Source: Thecamonas trahens ATCC 50062
Lineage: Eukaryota; Apusozoa; Apusomonadida; Apusomonadidae
Direction of reading: 5' to 3'
Length of the DNA: 64,000 bases
Assembly: GCF_000142905.1 (NCBI RefSeq)
Contig: NW_013657675.1
Coordinates: 580,180 to 644,179 of the forward strand
Shown: piece by piece, positions 48,401 through 56,829 of the stretch
Layout: each line of letters starts with the position of its first letter
How positions within the stretch are numbered: position 1 is the first letter of the stretch
The notes under the pieces: generated by a model
Told to the model about the DNA's origin: nothing
What the model saw: only the letters and a program-made list of their open reading frames with translations
Databases searched by the model: none
Position numbers and translations under genes: made by a program

Positions 48401-51400
48401 TTTGATGAGCTCACCCGCGAGCGGGCGGCATGTAAGGCTGCGGAGCGCAACGCGGCCTCGGCTGAGGCGAGCGCGAGCGCAAGCGACGAGCGGGTTGCTG
48501 CACTCAACGCGCAGGTCGCGTCGCTCAAGGCCTCGCTCGGCGAGAAGACATCAGCGGTCAAGACGGCGGCGGCCGACGCGGACGCCAGCCGGGCCCAGTC
48601 GAACGCACTCACGGACACGCTCGCGGAGGTCAAGGCCGAGATGGCCAAGACCAAGGCCGAGCTCGAGCACGCGCGCGCAATGGCGCGCGACGCTAGCGCG
48701 GCCCGGCACGCTGCCGAACTCACCGCCGACGAGCTTCGGAGCCAGCTGCAGTCGCGGGTCGACGAGCTCCACGCGGCAGAGACCGAACTCGGGAAAGCGT
48801 CCGCCAAGGTCGTGAGCCTCCACGGCACGCTGGCCGACACCAAGCGGGCGCTGGAGCAAAAGCACGCCGAGCTGTCGACGGCGTCGAACGAGGCCGACGA
48901 GGCGCAGGCGGCGCAGCGCCAGCTCCAGGCGCGGGTTGACGAGCTGACGAACAGGCTCGGCGGGACGGCGGCGAGTCTCGCAGCGGCGCAGGCGTCGGGC
49001 GAGGCTGCTGAGGCCCGGGCGCGTGAGCTCAGCGACGAGCTTGACAACGTGCGCCACAAGTATGAGGCGCTGACAGCCGACCATACTGCGTCGGTTGCCG
49101 ACTTGGCAACGGCGCGGTCTGACGCAAGGGCAGCAGCGTCGAACGCGTCGCGGCTGGAGAACGAGCTGTCGCGGACAAGCCACGATCATCGCGCGGCGCT
49201 CTCCGAGCTTGCAACGCTCTCCGAGTCTGTGGCGCTCGAAAAGTCACAGGCGCACGCATCGACACTGGCACTAGCATCGATGGAGGCGTCGTTGACGCGG
49301 TACTCGACACACGAGACGTCGTTGGCGGACGAGCTCGACGAAGTGCGAATGACCGAGCGCGAGCTGCGTGCGCGGCTGATGCGGCTCGAGGTCAATGACG
49401 AGGTGCTCCGCGAGCAGCTTGCGGCCGCCAAGGAGCTCGCAGAGAGCCGGGCCACCGACGCTCAGGTGGCGCGCGAGAGGCTGGCGGCGTTGACGGACGA
49501 TGCGACCGAAGCGCAGGCCGAAGTGGCTCGGCTGAACGATCTTGTGCGTGCGCGGAGCCGCGAGGCCGAGCAGCTTGCGTTCAAGAGGGACGCAACTATT
49601 GCATCGCTGGAGGACCAGGTGCTCTCGCTCTCGGAGGAACTCAACGCACGGGCCAAGGCCGTCGATGAGTTTGAGGCCGCTGTCCAGGAGCTGCACAACA
49701 CGTCGGTGGTGGCCGAAGCAACCGCGGCCAAGCAGATCAATGCACTGGCGAGCGAGCGCGACACGGCCAAGTCTGCGGCACAGAGAGCAGACGAAGCGAG
49801 GGCAGCCGCGGTCAAGGAGCTCAAGCTCGCCAAGGCCGAGGTTGCGACGCTGAGCAACGCGCTGGCGGCGCAAAGGGACGAGACTGCCGAGGCGCAGCGA
49901 CACGCGCTTGGGCAGCACCAAGCGCGCGAGCTCGAGTCGACCCGGCTAGAGGCACTGACAGGCCAGCACGAGGCTGCTAGTCAGGAGCTTGCGCAGCTGC
50001 GAGCGGCCCACGAGGCTCAGCGGAACGAGCTCGAGACGGCGCGGCGCGAGCTGCTGCGGTACGAGGCGCGGCGCGAGGCGCTGGACGAGTCGGTCTCGGC
50101 CTCGCAGATGTGGATGTCGGACACAGTGTCGCGGGCCGACAAGCTTGCGGCGGAGCTCGCCGAGCTGCGTGGGTCGTCGGAGGAGACGGCGGCAGCGTTG
50201 CGCACTGCGCGCGAGGCAGAGGCAGCGGCGCGCAGCGCTGCGGCGCGTGAGGCAGCCGAGCATGCCGAGACCCGCAAAGCTCTTGTGGCTGCGGAGAGCT
50301 CGCTGGCGCGGGTCTCGACGACGCTGTCGCAGGTGCAGGACGACGCGGCAGCGCGCGAGGCGTCGCTACTGACCCAGCTGGAGTCGTCGTCGACGAACCG
50401 CGACACGGTGTTTGCGCGGCACCGCGATGCGCTCGACGAGGTGGCAGCGCTACGGTCCGAGGCTGCGTCGGCCAAGGCGGCCGCTGGAGCACTGCAGGAC
50501 CAGGTCCGCATTCTGTCTCGTGAGCTTGAAGCGGCACAGAGCGGTCTGGCATCGGAGCGCAGCGCTCATACTGCGGTCCGTGATGAGTGGAAGTTGCTCA
50601 ATGAGCAGCTCTCCGAGGCAAAACAGGAGCTTGTGGCGCTGCGGGCGAGCGCCGAGTCGAGCGCGAGTGCACTGGCACGGGAGACTGGCGCGGCGCGCGA
50701 GGCGAGTATTGCAGCGCGCGAAGCGAGCGGACGGGCCAATGCGCTGGAGGCGCGGGTGAACACGACCGAGCAGGCACTGAAGGACGCTCTGGCATCGCTG
50801 GAGCGAACAAACGTGACCGAGGCTTCGCTGCGGAGCGAGCTGGCGTCAGTCAAGGCGGCGTTGGCTGCTGCCGAGGAGCGGGCGCACGGCCGGGTCGGTG
50901 AGCTGGCGAGCGCCCAGGCGAGCGCGCAAGCAGCCGAGCTTGCAGCGTCACAGGCCGAGGCGCAGAGTGCGGCACTGGTGGCGTCCAAGGACCAGACTAT
51001 CAGCATGCTGCGGGCGTCGCTCGACGAGACCACGTCGTCGAAGAAGCAGCTCGAGCTCGACCTGCATTCTGCGGTGGAACAGATTTCCCAGCTACAGGAC
51101 TCGCTCCGGGAGCTGCAGGCTCAGGTCTCGAGCCAGGCGGCATCTGAGGATGCGCTCTCGACACTCTCGAACCAGCTGGAGACGTCTGTGATGCAGGCGG
51201 AGCACCAGCGGGAGGATCTCGCGCATCGGCTCGCGGCAGCGCTCGAGGAGCGAAACCGGCTCTCACAAGAGGTGCTTCGGGCTGGGCATGAGCTCGAAAA
51301 GGAAGCCGCGGAGCACGCGCACACTGCAGACAAGCTTCGCGAGTTGCGGGCGGAGCATGAGGCAAGTGAGGCACGGGCGGCGGCAGGGAGCGAGGAGCTT

Positions 51401-54400
51401 GCCAAGCTCAAGACGGCGCTCGAAGTTGCTCGCGCGCAGCTAGCAGAGCGGACGACGCAGACCGACGCGGCGGCGGACCGTGTGGCCGAAGCCGAGGCCC
51501 AGACGGCGGCGACGACTGCAGAGCTCGAGGAGACGCGGCGGTCGCTTGAGAGCGCGGACCGACGGGCGCGGGCTGCGGATGGTCGGGCGGCCAAGCAGGC
51601 CGAGCGGGCGGATGCCGAGGCAGCCAAGGCTGCAAATGCGCTGGAGGATGCTGCGGCGCTGCGGCGCGAGGTCGAGGCGTGCAAGGCTGAGATGGAGCAG
51701 CTGAAGGTCCGAATGGCTTCCCAGGCAGCGCTGACGGCGCAGCTTAAGGGCCAGGACGCGGCGGCGGCGACAACGCTGGCGCAGCTGCGCGAGAGCCTGG
51801 CGGCGACGGCGGACGACCGGGCGCGGCTGCAGAGCTCGATTGAGGCAGCACTGCAGGCCAAGGTACAGGCCGAGTCGGAGGCTGCAGGGCTCGCGGCGCA
51901 GCTAGAAGCCGCACAATCGATGTGCCACGACAGGGCTGCTGTGGCGCAGGCAGCGCAGGCGCAGCTCCATGCTGCAGAGCAAAAGATTGAGTCGCTGGCC
52001 AGTGCGCTTGAGGCGAACCGCGGTGAGCTGCGCGCAGCGCGGCAGACGGCAGCGCGAGCCGAGCAGGCTGCAGACGAGATCCGGGCGGACCTTGCGCGGA
52101 CGCGTGAAGCACTCAGTACCGAGTCGACGACGCTTGCCGAGGCCATGGATGAGTGCGTTAGTAATGCCGACTCTCGGGCTGCAGCCCAGGCCGAGCTTGC
52201 GATGGCGCAGGAGGCGCTCGACGAGGCCCGTGCCGAGGTTGCGCGGCTCTCGGCGCGGGTGGAGGCCGCGGAGCGGACAGCGAGCTCCGCACAGGAGCGC
52301 GCCAAGCAGTTGCAGGCGAGTCTGAGCTTGCGAAGCGAGGCGCACGCCAAGGTTGCGGCCGAGCTGGAGATGTTGCGCTCTCGCGAGGCCGAGGCTGTGG
52401 AGGCACGGGCCAAGGCCGACGGGGTGGTGGAACGGCTGCGGGCGATGCTGGACAAGATTCGGAGCGAGAGCCACGCCGAGGCTCAGGAGGCAGCGCGGCG
52501 GCTGGCGGCAGCGCAGCAAGAGGCAGCGCATGCCAAGAGCGAGGCCGTGGCTCAGAGCACGGCTCTGGCTGGACGTGAGCAGGAGCTGGCGGCGTCGACC
52601 CGCGCGGCCGGAAGCCTCCGACGCGAGCTCGACAGCGCGCTCGCGATGCAGGCCGAGACCAGCACCCGACTGGAGCAGGCTCGTGCCGAGGCGAAGTCGC
52701 TGCGGGCGCAGGTTGCGTCGAAGGAGGCCACGCTGGGCGAGCTGCGGGAGGCGTTGGGCAAGGCGCAGGCTGAGCTCGAAAGCGAGCGAATGCATGCCGA
52801 GATGGCGGTGACCGAGCTCCGGAGCGAGGTGACTGAGGCGGCGGAGGCGCGGCGCCAGGCCGACGCTGCGGTGGCATCACTCACGACGCAGCTGCGGCTG
52901 TACGAGAGCGAGTCGCGGACGCCGAAGAAGATTCTTGAGTCGCTGCAGAGTCAGATGGCGGAGCTGGATGCGTCCAAATCCGAGCTGGCAGACCAGGAAG
53001 CGCTGGAGGCCAAGGTGGCGTCACTGGAGGATGCGCTCCGGGTGTCGCGGGCGAGCGAGACTCAGGCGCGGATCGACTTGGAAGGCGAGCGCAAGGCAGC
53101 GTCGGAGCTTGCGATGTCGGCGGCTGCGGATCGCGAGGCGCTGGTGCGGGCGCAGGAGCAAGCCAAGTTCTTCGAGTCGCAGGCGGAGCAGCTTGCGTCT
53201 GCCAAGGCGAACGCCGAGGCCAAGGTTGTTGCCCACTCCAAGGCCAAGTCAAAGCAGCGTGACCTCATTTCGCGGCTCACGACCAAGTGCAACGAGCTCA
53301 AGGTCGCGGTGAGGGAGGAGCGTGAGGCGATTGGTCGGGTGCAGGTGGAGCTTGCGGCGGTCCGCGAGGAGCACTCGTTCTGCGCGAGCAAGCAGGCCGA
53401 GCTGCGCGAGCAGCTCTCGGAACTCTCCGAGTTGGCGTCGCATGGCGACCAGCTGCCCCAGGTGCAGATCAAGGCCAAGAAGCTGGCGATCAAGCTGCGG
53501 ACGGTGATGGGTGAGCTCGAGCAAGCGCAGGCGGAGGCAGCCGCTGCGCGGGCCGATGCTGCGGAGGCACGTGCGAGCGCCCAGGCCGCGGAAGCAAAGG
53601 CGAATGCAGCGTCTGCGGGACGAGCGCGAGCCGAGGCTTTGGCGAACGAGGCGGATGCGCAGGTGTTGGCGGTTCGGCGCGAGGCTGACGAGCGCATCGC
53701 GGCGGTGAAGAAGAAGGCCGCGGCGCGTGTGGCAGCTGCCGAGGAGGCCAACTCGGAGACGGCGGCAAACCGCAAGGCGCGGGTGACACTTGAGGATATG
53801 CGCAAAAAGTACGAGTCGCGGGTGAAGCGGCTCGAGTCCAAGGTGAGTTCTGTGAGCCGGACGCGGTCGTCGCTGCAGACCGAGCTCGAGGAGGCACTGT
53901 CCAAGGTGTCTGAGATGGAGGTGACGAACATGCAGCACCTCAAGGTGGTGCACGCGCTGGAGGAGGCGTCGGAAGAAAACAAGAAGCTCCGGGCACAGCT
54001 GGCACAGATGCGGATCAAGTACAAGACGGTCAAGGGCGTGGCGGCGCAGCAGCGGCAGGTGGTGCCGGCGCACCTCCGGAGGGTGCTGACCGAGACGGAG
54101 CACGATGCGATGTTTGGCGACGACTCGGAGATGGACGTGGCGATCACGCCGACGATGGCGGCGATCACGTCGAATGCGGCGGCGCACGAGGAGGCCTCGC
54201 GGTGCCTTGCGCTCGTTGCGTCGCTCAAGTCGCAGCTTGCGGCGGTGACGTCGCCGAGCAAGACCGGCGCTGGCGCGAGTGACGAGGCTGTCCATATGGC
54301 AGCGTCGGATCCGGTCGGCTCGCTGCGTTCAGCCATCCTTCCGGTTGTCTCTGTTGTCGACGAGCTGGAGGACATCATCGCACACATGGACATCTCCGAC

Positions 54401-54742
54401 GAGAGTCTGGGAATCCATGGCGGCGAGCTCGCGGTGCGGGCAGCAGCGCTCGAGGCCGAAAACGCGGCGCTTCGCAAGAAGCTCGAGCACATCGAGACAG
54501 GACTCGTGGAGCAGACTCGCGGGCTCATTGCCAACGTCCGAGAAGTGCAGCGGCTGCAGGCAGCCGAGTCTGGCGGCGACTCTGACGCGGCGTCGTTCGA
54601 CTCGCAGCATCAGGGCTCGCTCTTTGAGCTCGAGCTCGACTCGCTGGAGCAGTCTGCCGATGCGCTTCTGCACTCGATCCACGAGTCGTTCGAGTCGATT
54701 GACTTTGGGCCGCCACCGTCGGACTCGGACCATGAGTATTGA
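42437..54742 (+). CDS. Giant coiled-coil protein, 4101 residues, single exon
   Basis: One uninterrupted 12.3 kb frame. The ATG at 42437 (MSTSPPTSHDGTESGTPSAS) is chosen because upstream in-frame sequence is the C-rich leader. After a Ser/Pro-rich head (about 1-70), nearly the whole protein is predicted coiled coil: Ala, Glu, Leu, Arg and Gln dominate, Pro is rare, and heptad-like blocks such as 'LRAQLTSTETGQHSAEAEAE' and 'AAARLDAALTERDDARESES' repeat without a fixed unit. A short Pro-containing interruption occurs near residue 300. The C-terminal 300 residues are mixed, with 'VPAHLRRVLTETEHDAMFGD' and an acidic end 'SIDFGPPPSDSDHEY'. No motor, GRIP, kinase or membrane segment was recognised. 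Scaffolds of this build occur at the Golgi, centrosome or ciliary rootlet; I cannot choose. Confidence 0.88.
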   Translation: MSTSPPTSHDGTESGTPSASRMLHSTNTGRPASSRRLTMSELDPHPQPVSTRQTRHGGHDQDTSSSHQHQPSLADLHAEKEDLVQAIHQLMASASSNDAATQAELALLRAQLSALNPPPQLAAASPQLSHSPTAHHSLMAMRDRMARLEAERNDLASQLGAAQATLSSRTLEASEWASRYEVATQGWREKIKTLEGALSNTNADTAGLKAQLAQLTDANARLEAELAAAQAAVAAHSSEARTSARTAREASHSATVLQAELDDARSHIETLATQLREANSKSRSSSRILELVRATLAANPRASAYAITDDTLIPQALASVFGDYDTALDDARAALARKNANLAASSAQVHALDTQMATLSASYAGSPAAAASLASSAVETAHASQSKLRAQIHDLSRQLQLVRESAAHDANQAAARLDAALTERDDARESESALQSRLQLAISKLSAASARDEATSREIDTLRRALDSAEAAAQDAVLACTKAQTQARGYASQLDVLTLQYKAAADKNATLATDLAAADDAIAELRSQVQSLEEAKTEAERAHRAALGKARVASEAAATSKSHLDQLTSRLARSDFDTSALRTTLRAAEAAAVDTREDLLADNTALATTCRSLRSDVSSAHASLAAAREQIKELTGQVAGLKAQLAANDELLAVRDAAVREMDTKLTTLQTLYTNSTAAAENVNSAAIHQVKLALDTAKADAAAAADATRAAERDAAAKAEAVAKLKASLADRDTTIARLESQIAVSKTGSTRDADLRAHLQAVNERLETQLAAVTREKRKATTEAHAHIDSLKTQLASLTSKLDSEAAINADLRTQLTAAFDDASASRAALVSSEDALVSVREEFALAVNKFAADKHALTQALATAKANIAALTSARDTALDEAATAASDADAATKARAATEAKLAVTNSELAAAKASASSSLSMIDTMKEHHAAEAAGLRKQINSITNELNAARTSLATCSSKSEASVADLKRTHASQVDALESALADLRSQLASKAAALETAQAEALVEAQNAEALADTLRDRITELESTSAAAADAAALETRSLHAKIKSLNQAKDLLEAQLARAKQQNEFLDHALSTAREEASHSMRMSQAGSKQLESVITNLRSQHEDALSSAQAQRTQFEDTLRETQEALAAEAKRSAAAAAQVVELSARADDLASQLAAVTTDRDMATAALDAAKADAATKLDLLSARLQARSDELDAVRRDESTAVAALQAQLVETRETVANLEDELAAARGAAALAANAAASKAAAAAEELSALKAEASALKATLSKTKTRARAREDDLTRELNARTAELAAAREEALQSASSSTEENQQLAHKLAHLQTKLSTTVDDLHAAQNQARTAEATVNDLRLELDATNRALAESNAQLGRTKSDHERTLELQRKQAASAAALAAQRLDAADDANADLQRRLTEARTSLTASRASEKALTAARDDAQARVNELTAQLTSLKTQLSVSTEDARADASRHAEETAKVESQLKNHIRELESALAVAKDAANSATLTQSAAETEAKDAKATAASLKAELAAVRAQAAAAADEATAAANAARELALAEERGHAAELAALQRELAAVNTALDATRASLDKEAEHWRSVLEESSTKSNHELAAAREATAHAEKTVDMLRTQLTAAVSERDSLRAQLTSTETGQHSAEAEAEAISAQLELQKQVTAQTQAELADARTALASRTQELESKHDALRAANMELSALQAQLARAEDHASEMEAKLAARAADADDEIKRWRDRLDEATRDRAADAAAAEAAAHTASLAAEHAAAQIEALRDDLARERSAVAEAHTRLAAVNEDMVITKTALTALQGTVERDAAAAAQAERAARGELAAEAAAHTATRNARDKAEAAAETASAKASELATQLASASAKLEAAEAEAASGRAIIAALETRVADAERKLETSTGAHSVLADHASALEADLREARTKLEATSAAARDAVTARDRMATALERAQTEKAHWNTMHEDRKHEVAELEAAKSRLFDELTRERAACKAAERNAASAEASASASDERVAALNAQVASLKASLGEKTSAVKTAAADADASRAQSNALTDTLAEVKAEMAKTKAELEHARAMARDASAARHAAELTADELRSQLQSRVDELHAAETELGKASAKVVSLHGTLADTKRALEQKHAELSTASNEADEAQAAQRQLQARVDELTNRLGGTAASLAAAQASGEAAEARARELSDELDNVRHKYEALTADHTASVADLATARSDARAAASNASRLENELSRTSHDHRAALSELATLSESVALEKSQAHASTLALASMEASLTRYSTHETSLADELDEVRMTERELRARLMRLEVNDEVLREQLAAAKELAESRATDAQVARERLAALTDDATEAQAEVARLNDLVRARSREAEQLAFKRDATIASLEDQVLSLSEELNARAKAVDEFEAAVQELHNTSVVAEATAAKQINALASERDTAKSAAQRADEARAAAVKELKLAKAEVATLSNALAAQRDETAEAQRHALGQHQARELESTRLEALTGQHEAASQELAQLRAAHEAQRNELETARRELLRYEARREALDESVSASQMWMSDTVSRADKLAAELAELRGSSEETAAALRTAREAEAAARSAAAREAAEHAETRKALVAAESSLARVSTTLSQVQDDAAAREASLLTQLESSSTNRDTVFARHRDALDEVAALRSEAASAKAAAGALQDQVRILSRELEAAQSGLASERSAHTAVRDEWKLLNEQLSEAKQELVALRASAESSASALARETGAAREASIAAREASGRANALEARVNTTEQALKDALASLERTNVTEASLRSELASVKAALAAAEERAHGRVGELASAQASAQAAELAASQAEAQSAALVASKDQTISMLRASLDETTSSKKQLELDLHSAVEQISQLQDSLRELQAQVSSQAASEDALSTLSNQLETSVMQAEHQREDLAHRLAAALEERNRLSQEVLRAGHELEKEAAEHAHTADKLRELRAEHEASEARAAAGSEELAKLKTALEVARAQLAERTTQTDAAADRVAEAEAQTAATTAELEETRRSLESADRRARAADGRAAKQAERADAEAAKAANALEDAAALRREVEACKAEMEQLKVRMASQAALTAQLKGQDAAAATTLAQLRESLAATADDRARLQSSIEAALQAKVQAESEAAGLAAQLEAAQSMCHDRAAVAQAAQAQLHAAEQKIESLASALEANRGELRAARQTAARAEQAADEIRADLARTREALSTESTTLAEAMDECVSNADSRAAAQAELAMAQEALDEARAEVARLSARVEAAERTASSAQERAKQLQASLSLRSEAHAKVAAELEMLRSREAEAVEARAKADGVVERLRAMLDKIRSESHAEAQEAARRLAAAQQEAAHAKSEAVAQSTALAGREQELAASTRAAGSLRRELDSALAMQAETSTRLEQARAEAKSLRAQVASKEATLGELREALGKAQAELESERMHAEMAVTELRSEVTEAAEARRQADAAVASLTTQLRLYESESRTPKKILESLQSQMAELDASKSELADQEALEAKVASLEDALRVSRASETQARIDLEGERKAASELAMSAAADREALVRAQEQAKFFESQAEQLASAKANAEAKVVAHSKAKSKQRDLISRLTTKCNELKVAVREEREAIGRVQVELAAVREEHSFCASKQAELREQLSELSELASHGDQLPQVQIKAKKLAIKLRTVMGELEQAQAEAAAARADAAEARASAQAAEAKANAASAGRARAEALANEADAQVLAVRREADERIAAVKKKAAARVAAAEEANSETAANRKARVTLEDMRKKYESRVKRLESKVSSVSRTRSSLQTELEEALSKVSEMEVTNMQHLKVVHALEEASEENKKLRAQLAQMRIKYKTVKGVAAQQRQVVPAHLRRVLTETEHDAMFGDDSEMDVAITPTMAAITSNAAAHEEASRCLALVASLKSQLAAVTSPSKTGAGASDEAVHMAASDPVGSLRSAILPVVSVVDELEDIIAHMDISDESLGIHGGELAVRAAALEAENAALRKKLEHIETGLVEQTRGLIANVREVQRLQAAESGGDSDAASFDSQHQGSLFELELDSLEQSADALLHSIHESFESIDFGPPPSDSDHEY

Positions 54743-54864
54743 ATTGTTGCCACCCAGCCCATCACTGCAAACCATCGACGCACGTCGCAAGTCGGGGATG
54801 GCATCAGTTGACGTTGGTTGAGCTGGCGACTCGAGGCACCTGTCTCCTCCCGAAGCCCGAAATC

Positions 54865-56384
54865 ATGTCATCGTCAGAGGAGTTCTACATCATAGACTCT
54901 GACGAGTCTGGGTCGTTTGAGATCGAAGACTCCGAGTCTGAGGACGACAACCCCGACATTGCGCTTGAGAACGCATTCCACGAGTCGAAGAGTACGTGGT
55001 AGTCGTAGTTTGTGTGCATGCCTTGCCCCACCATGGCCGTGGCCGCGGGGTCAGAGTGGAAGGGCGACCGGGGGGGGGGGGGGGGGGGGCGGCGACGATG
55101 GAACGAAATTGTGACTGACTCTGGGTGGGTGGGCGGCATGGTGTGTGCGCGCGGGTATGGTGGGGCATGGTGACAGGTCTCATGGACGACGCACATGCGG
55201 AGCAGGCGCTAGAGGGCTTTCAGAAGGTGCTGCGCTTGGAGGAGGAGCGGGGCAACCCGAGTGAGTACACGTACGACGCGGTGGGGTTTCTGGCGCGTCT
55301 GGCGTTTGGGCTCGGGCACGCTCGCGATGAGGTACTGGGCTACTTTCGGCGGCAGGTGGAGCTGGGACAGACGGCGATTGTGACGCGGAACCATGCGGAG
55401 AAGTGCGTGTTTGAGCAACTGGACTTTTTTGCCAAGTCTGCCGATGATGTGGACTTGCTGGAAGCGGTGTACTCGCTGGCGCTGGAGGCGCTGAAGGACG
55501 ACAACAAGCTGCGGTACAAGATCCTGCTCAAGCTTGGCAACGTGTACCGCGAGAAGGACGACCACGCGCGCCTCAAGAGTGTTCTGGACGAGCTGTACGC
55601 GATCTGCGACGCTGAGGGTTCGACCGGGGCGCAGAGGCTGGAGGCGTACGCGCTGGAGATCCAGATGCACACCAAGACGCGGAACCGCAAGAAGCTCACC
55701 GAGCTGTACGAAAAGTCGCTGGAGGTTTCGGACGCGATCTCGCACCCGCGGACGATGGGCATCATCCGCGAGTGTGGCGGAAAGAACAACCTGATGATGG
55801 GCGACTTTGAGGCGGCACAGCGCGACTTTTTCGAGTCGTTCAAGGCGTACGACAACGCGTCGGATGGCCGGGCGGTTGGGTGCCTTAAGATGTACATCCT
55901 CTCGTCGATGCTCTGCGAGTCAACAGTAGACCCGCTGGCGGCCAACGAGGTCAAGGGCTATGTGGAGAACCGCGAGATCTCGTCATTTGTGGCGCTTGTT
56001 TCGGCGTACCAGCGCGACGACCTGCACGAGTTTGAGCGCGTGCTGCGGACGAACCGCCGGTCGTTTGACAACTTTCTCAAGGTCTACATCGACGACCTGC
56101 TCAAGAACGTGCGCACCAACGTCATTCTCCAGCTCATTGCGCCGTACACAAACATCTCGATCGGCTTTGTGGCCAAGAAGCTCCGCATTCCCGACGCCGA
56201 GGTCGAAGCTCTGCTCATCTCGCTCATCCTCGACGCCCGCATCCTCGGCTACATCGACCAGGTCGAGCAGCGCCTGACGCTGACCTCCAAGACCAAGTCC
56301 AAGGATGAGACCCTTGCCGGCCTCAACCGCTGGGTCTCCCGCATCGAGTCCATGTCGGCCTCTATCCAAGGCAAGATCCGCTGA
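54865..56384 (+). CDS. CSN2: COP9 signalosome subunit 2 (CSN2), two exons
   Basis: Exon 1 is 54865-54991 and exon 2 is 55177-56384, joined across a 185-nt intron with donor GTACGT and acceptor GGTGACAG. The product is 444 residues, against 443 in human CSN2. The acidic N terminus ('DSDESGSFEIEDSESEDDNP') leads to 'ALENAFHESKS-LMDD', like the animal 'VDLENQYYNSKAL', then 'LEGFQKVLRLEE'. TPR-like helices follow, and a PCI domain fills about 290-410 ('RRSFDNFLKVYIDDLLKNVR', 'LIAPYTNISIGFVAKKLRIP'), ending 'LNRWVSRIESMSASIQGKIR'. CSN2 contacts cullin-RBX1 when the signalosome removes Nedd8. The intron holds a 20-nt poly-G (55070-55089). Exon phase and length fit so well that I am confident of the model. 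Confidence 0.96.
55070..55089. repeat. Poly-G tract (20 nt) inside the CSN2 intron
   Basis: G run on the sense strand of the intron, the opposite polarity to the upstream poly-C tracts of other genes. Confidence 0.9.
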
Positions 56385-56829
56385 GTGTGCGTTGAGTGTG
56401 TACGCTGGGCTGATGATGGCGATGGCAGCGCTGGTGCTGTCTCGAGGTCTGGACGAGAAGGGAGGGATTGAGCCAGTGGTTGGCTGGCTGGTAGCAAGTC
56501 GTAAAGTAGTTTGTCGGGATTGAGGCTGATGGGAAAGGGTGAGCGGGCGGGTGGGGGGATTGGGTGTGTGTGTGGTGGGGGTGGGGGGGGGAGGGTGGCG
56601 GTGGCACCTCCGCTCCGACCCATCCTCGCCCGACGAGTCGCAGAGCGACCACTGGCACCCCCACCACCCCCCACCCCCACCAACGTGACCCAAACACGCC
56701 CACTCCACTCCACCTCCTCCCCACCTCACCCCCAACCCCACCAATCTACTGTGGCACCAAGCCCCACGTCTTTGTCTTCCTCTCCCTTTCCCTTTCGCTC
56801 TCCCTCATTCCCCTGTGCTAGGCTAAACC
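56385..56829. promoter_or_regulatory. Spacer between CSN2 and TAF2
   Basis: G-rich then C-rich simple sequence (TGGGGG near 56570-56600, CCCCACC near 56655-56740) ending in CT-rich sequence 20-60 bp before the TAF2 ATG. No gene seen. Confidence 0.5.

Noticed and set aside
42613-54742. Many antisense and shifted open frames (up to 648 residues) over the giant gene
   Set aside because: High GC with GC-rich third positions removes stops in other frames; compositions are Arg/Ser/Pro or Ala/Ser shadows without domains.
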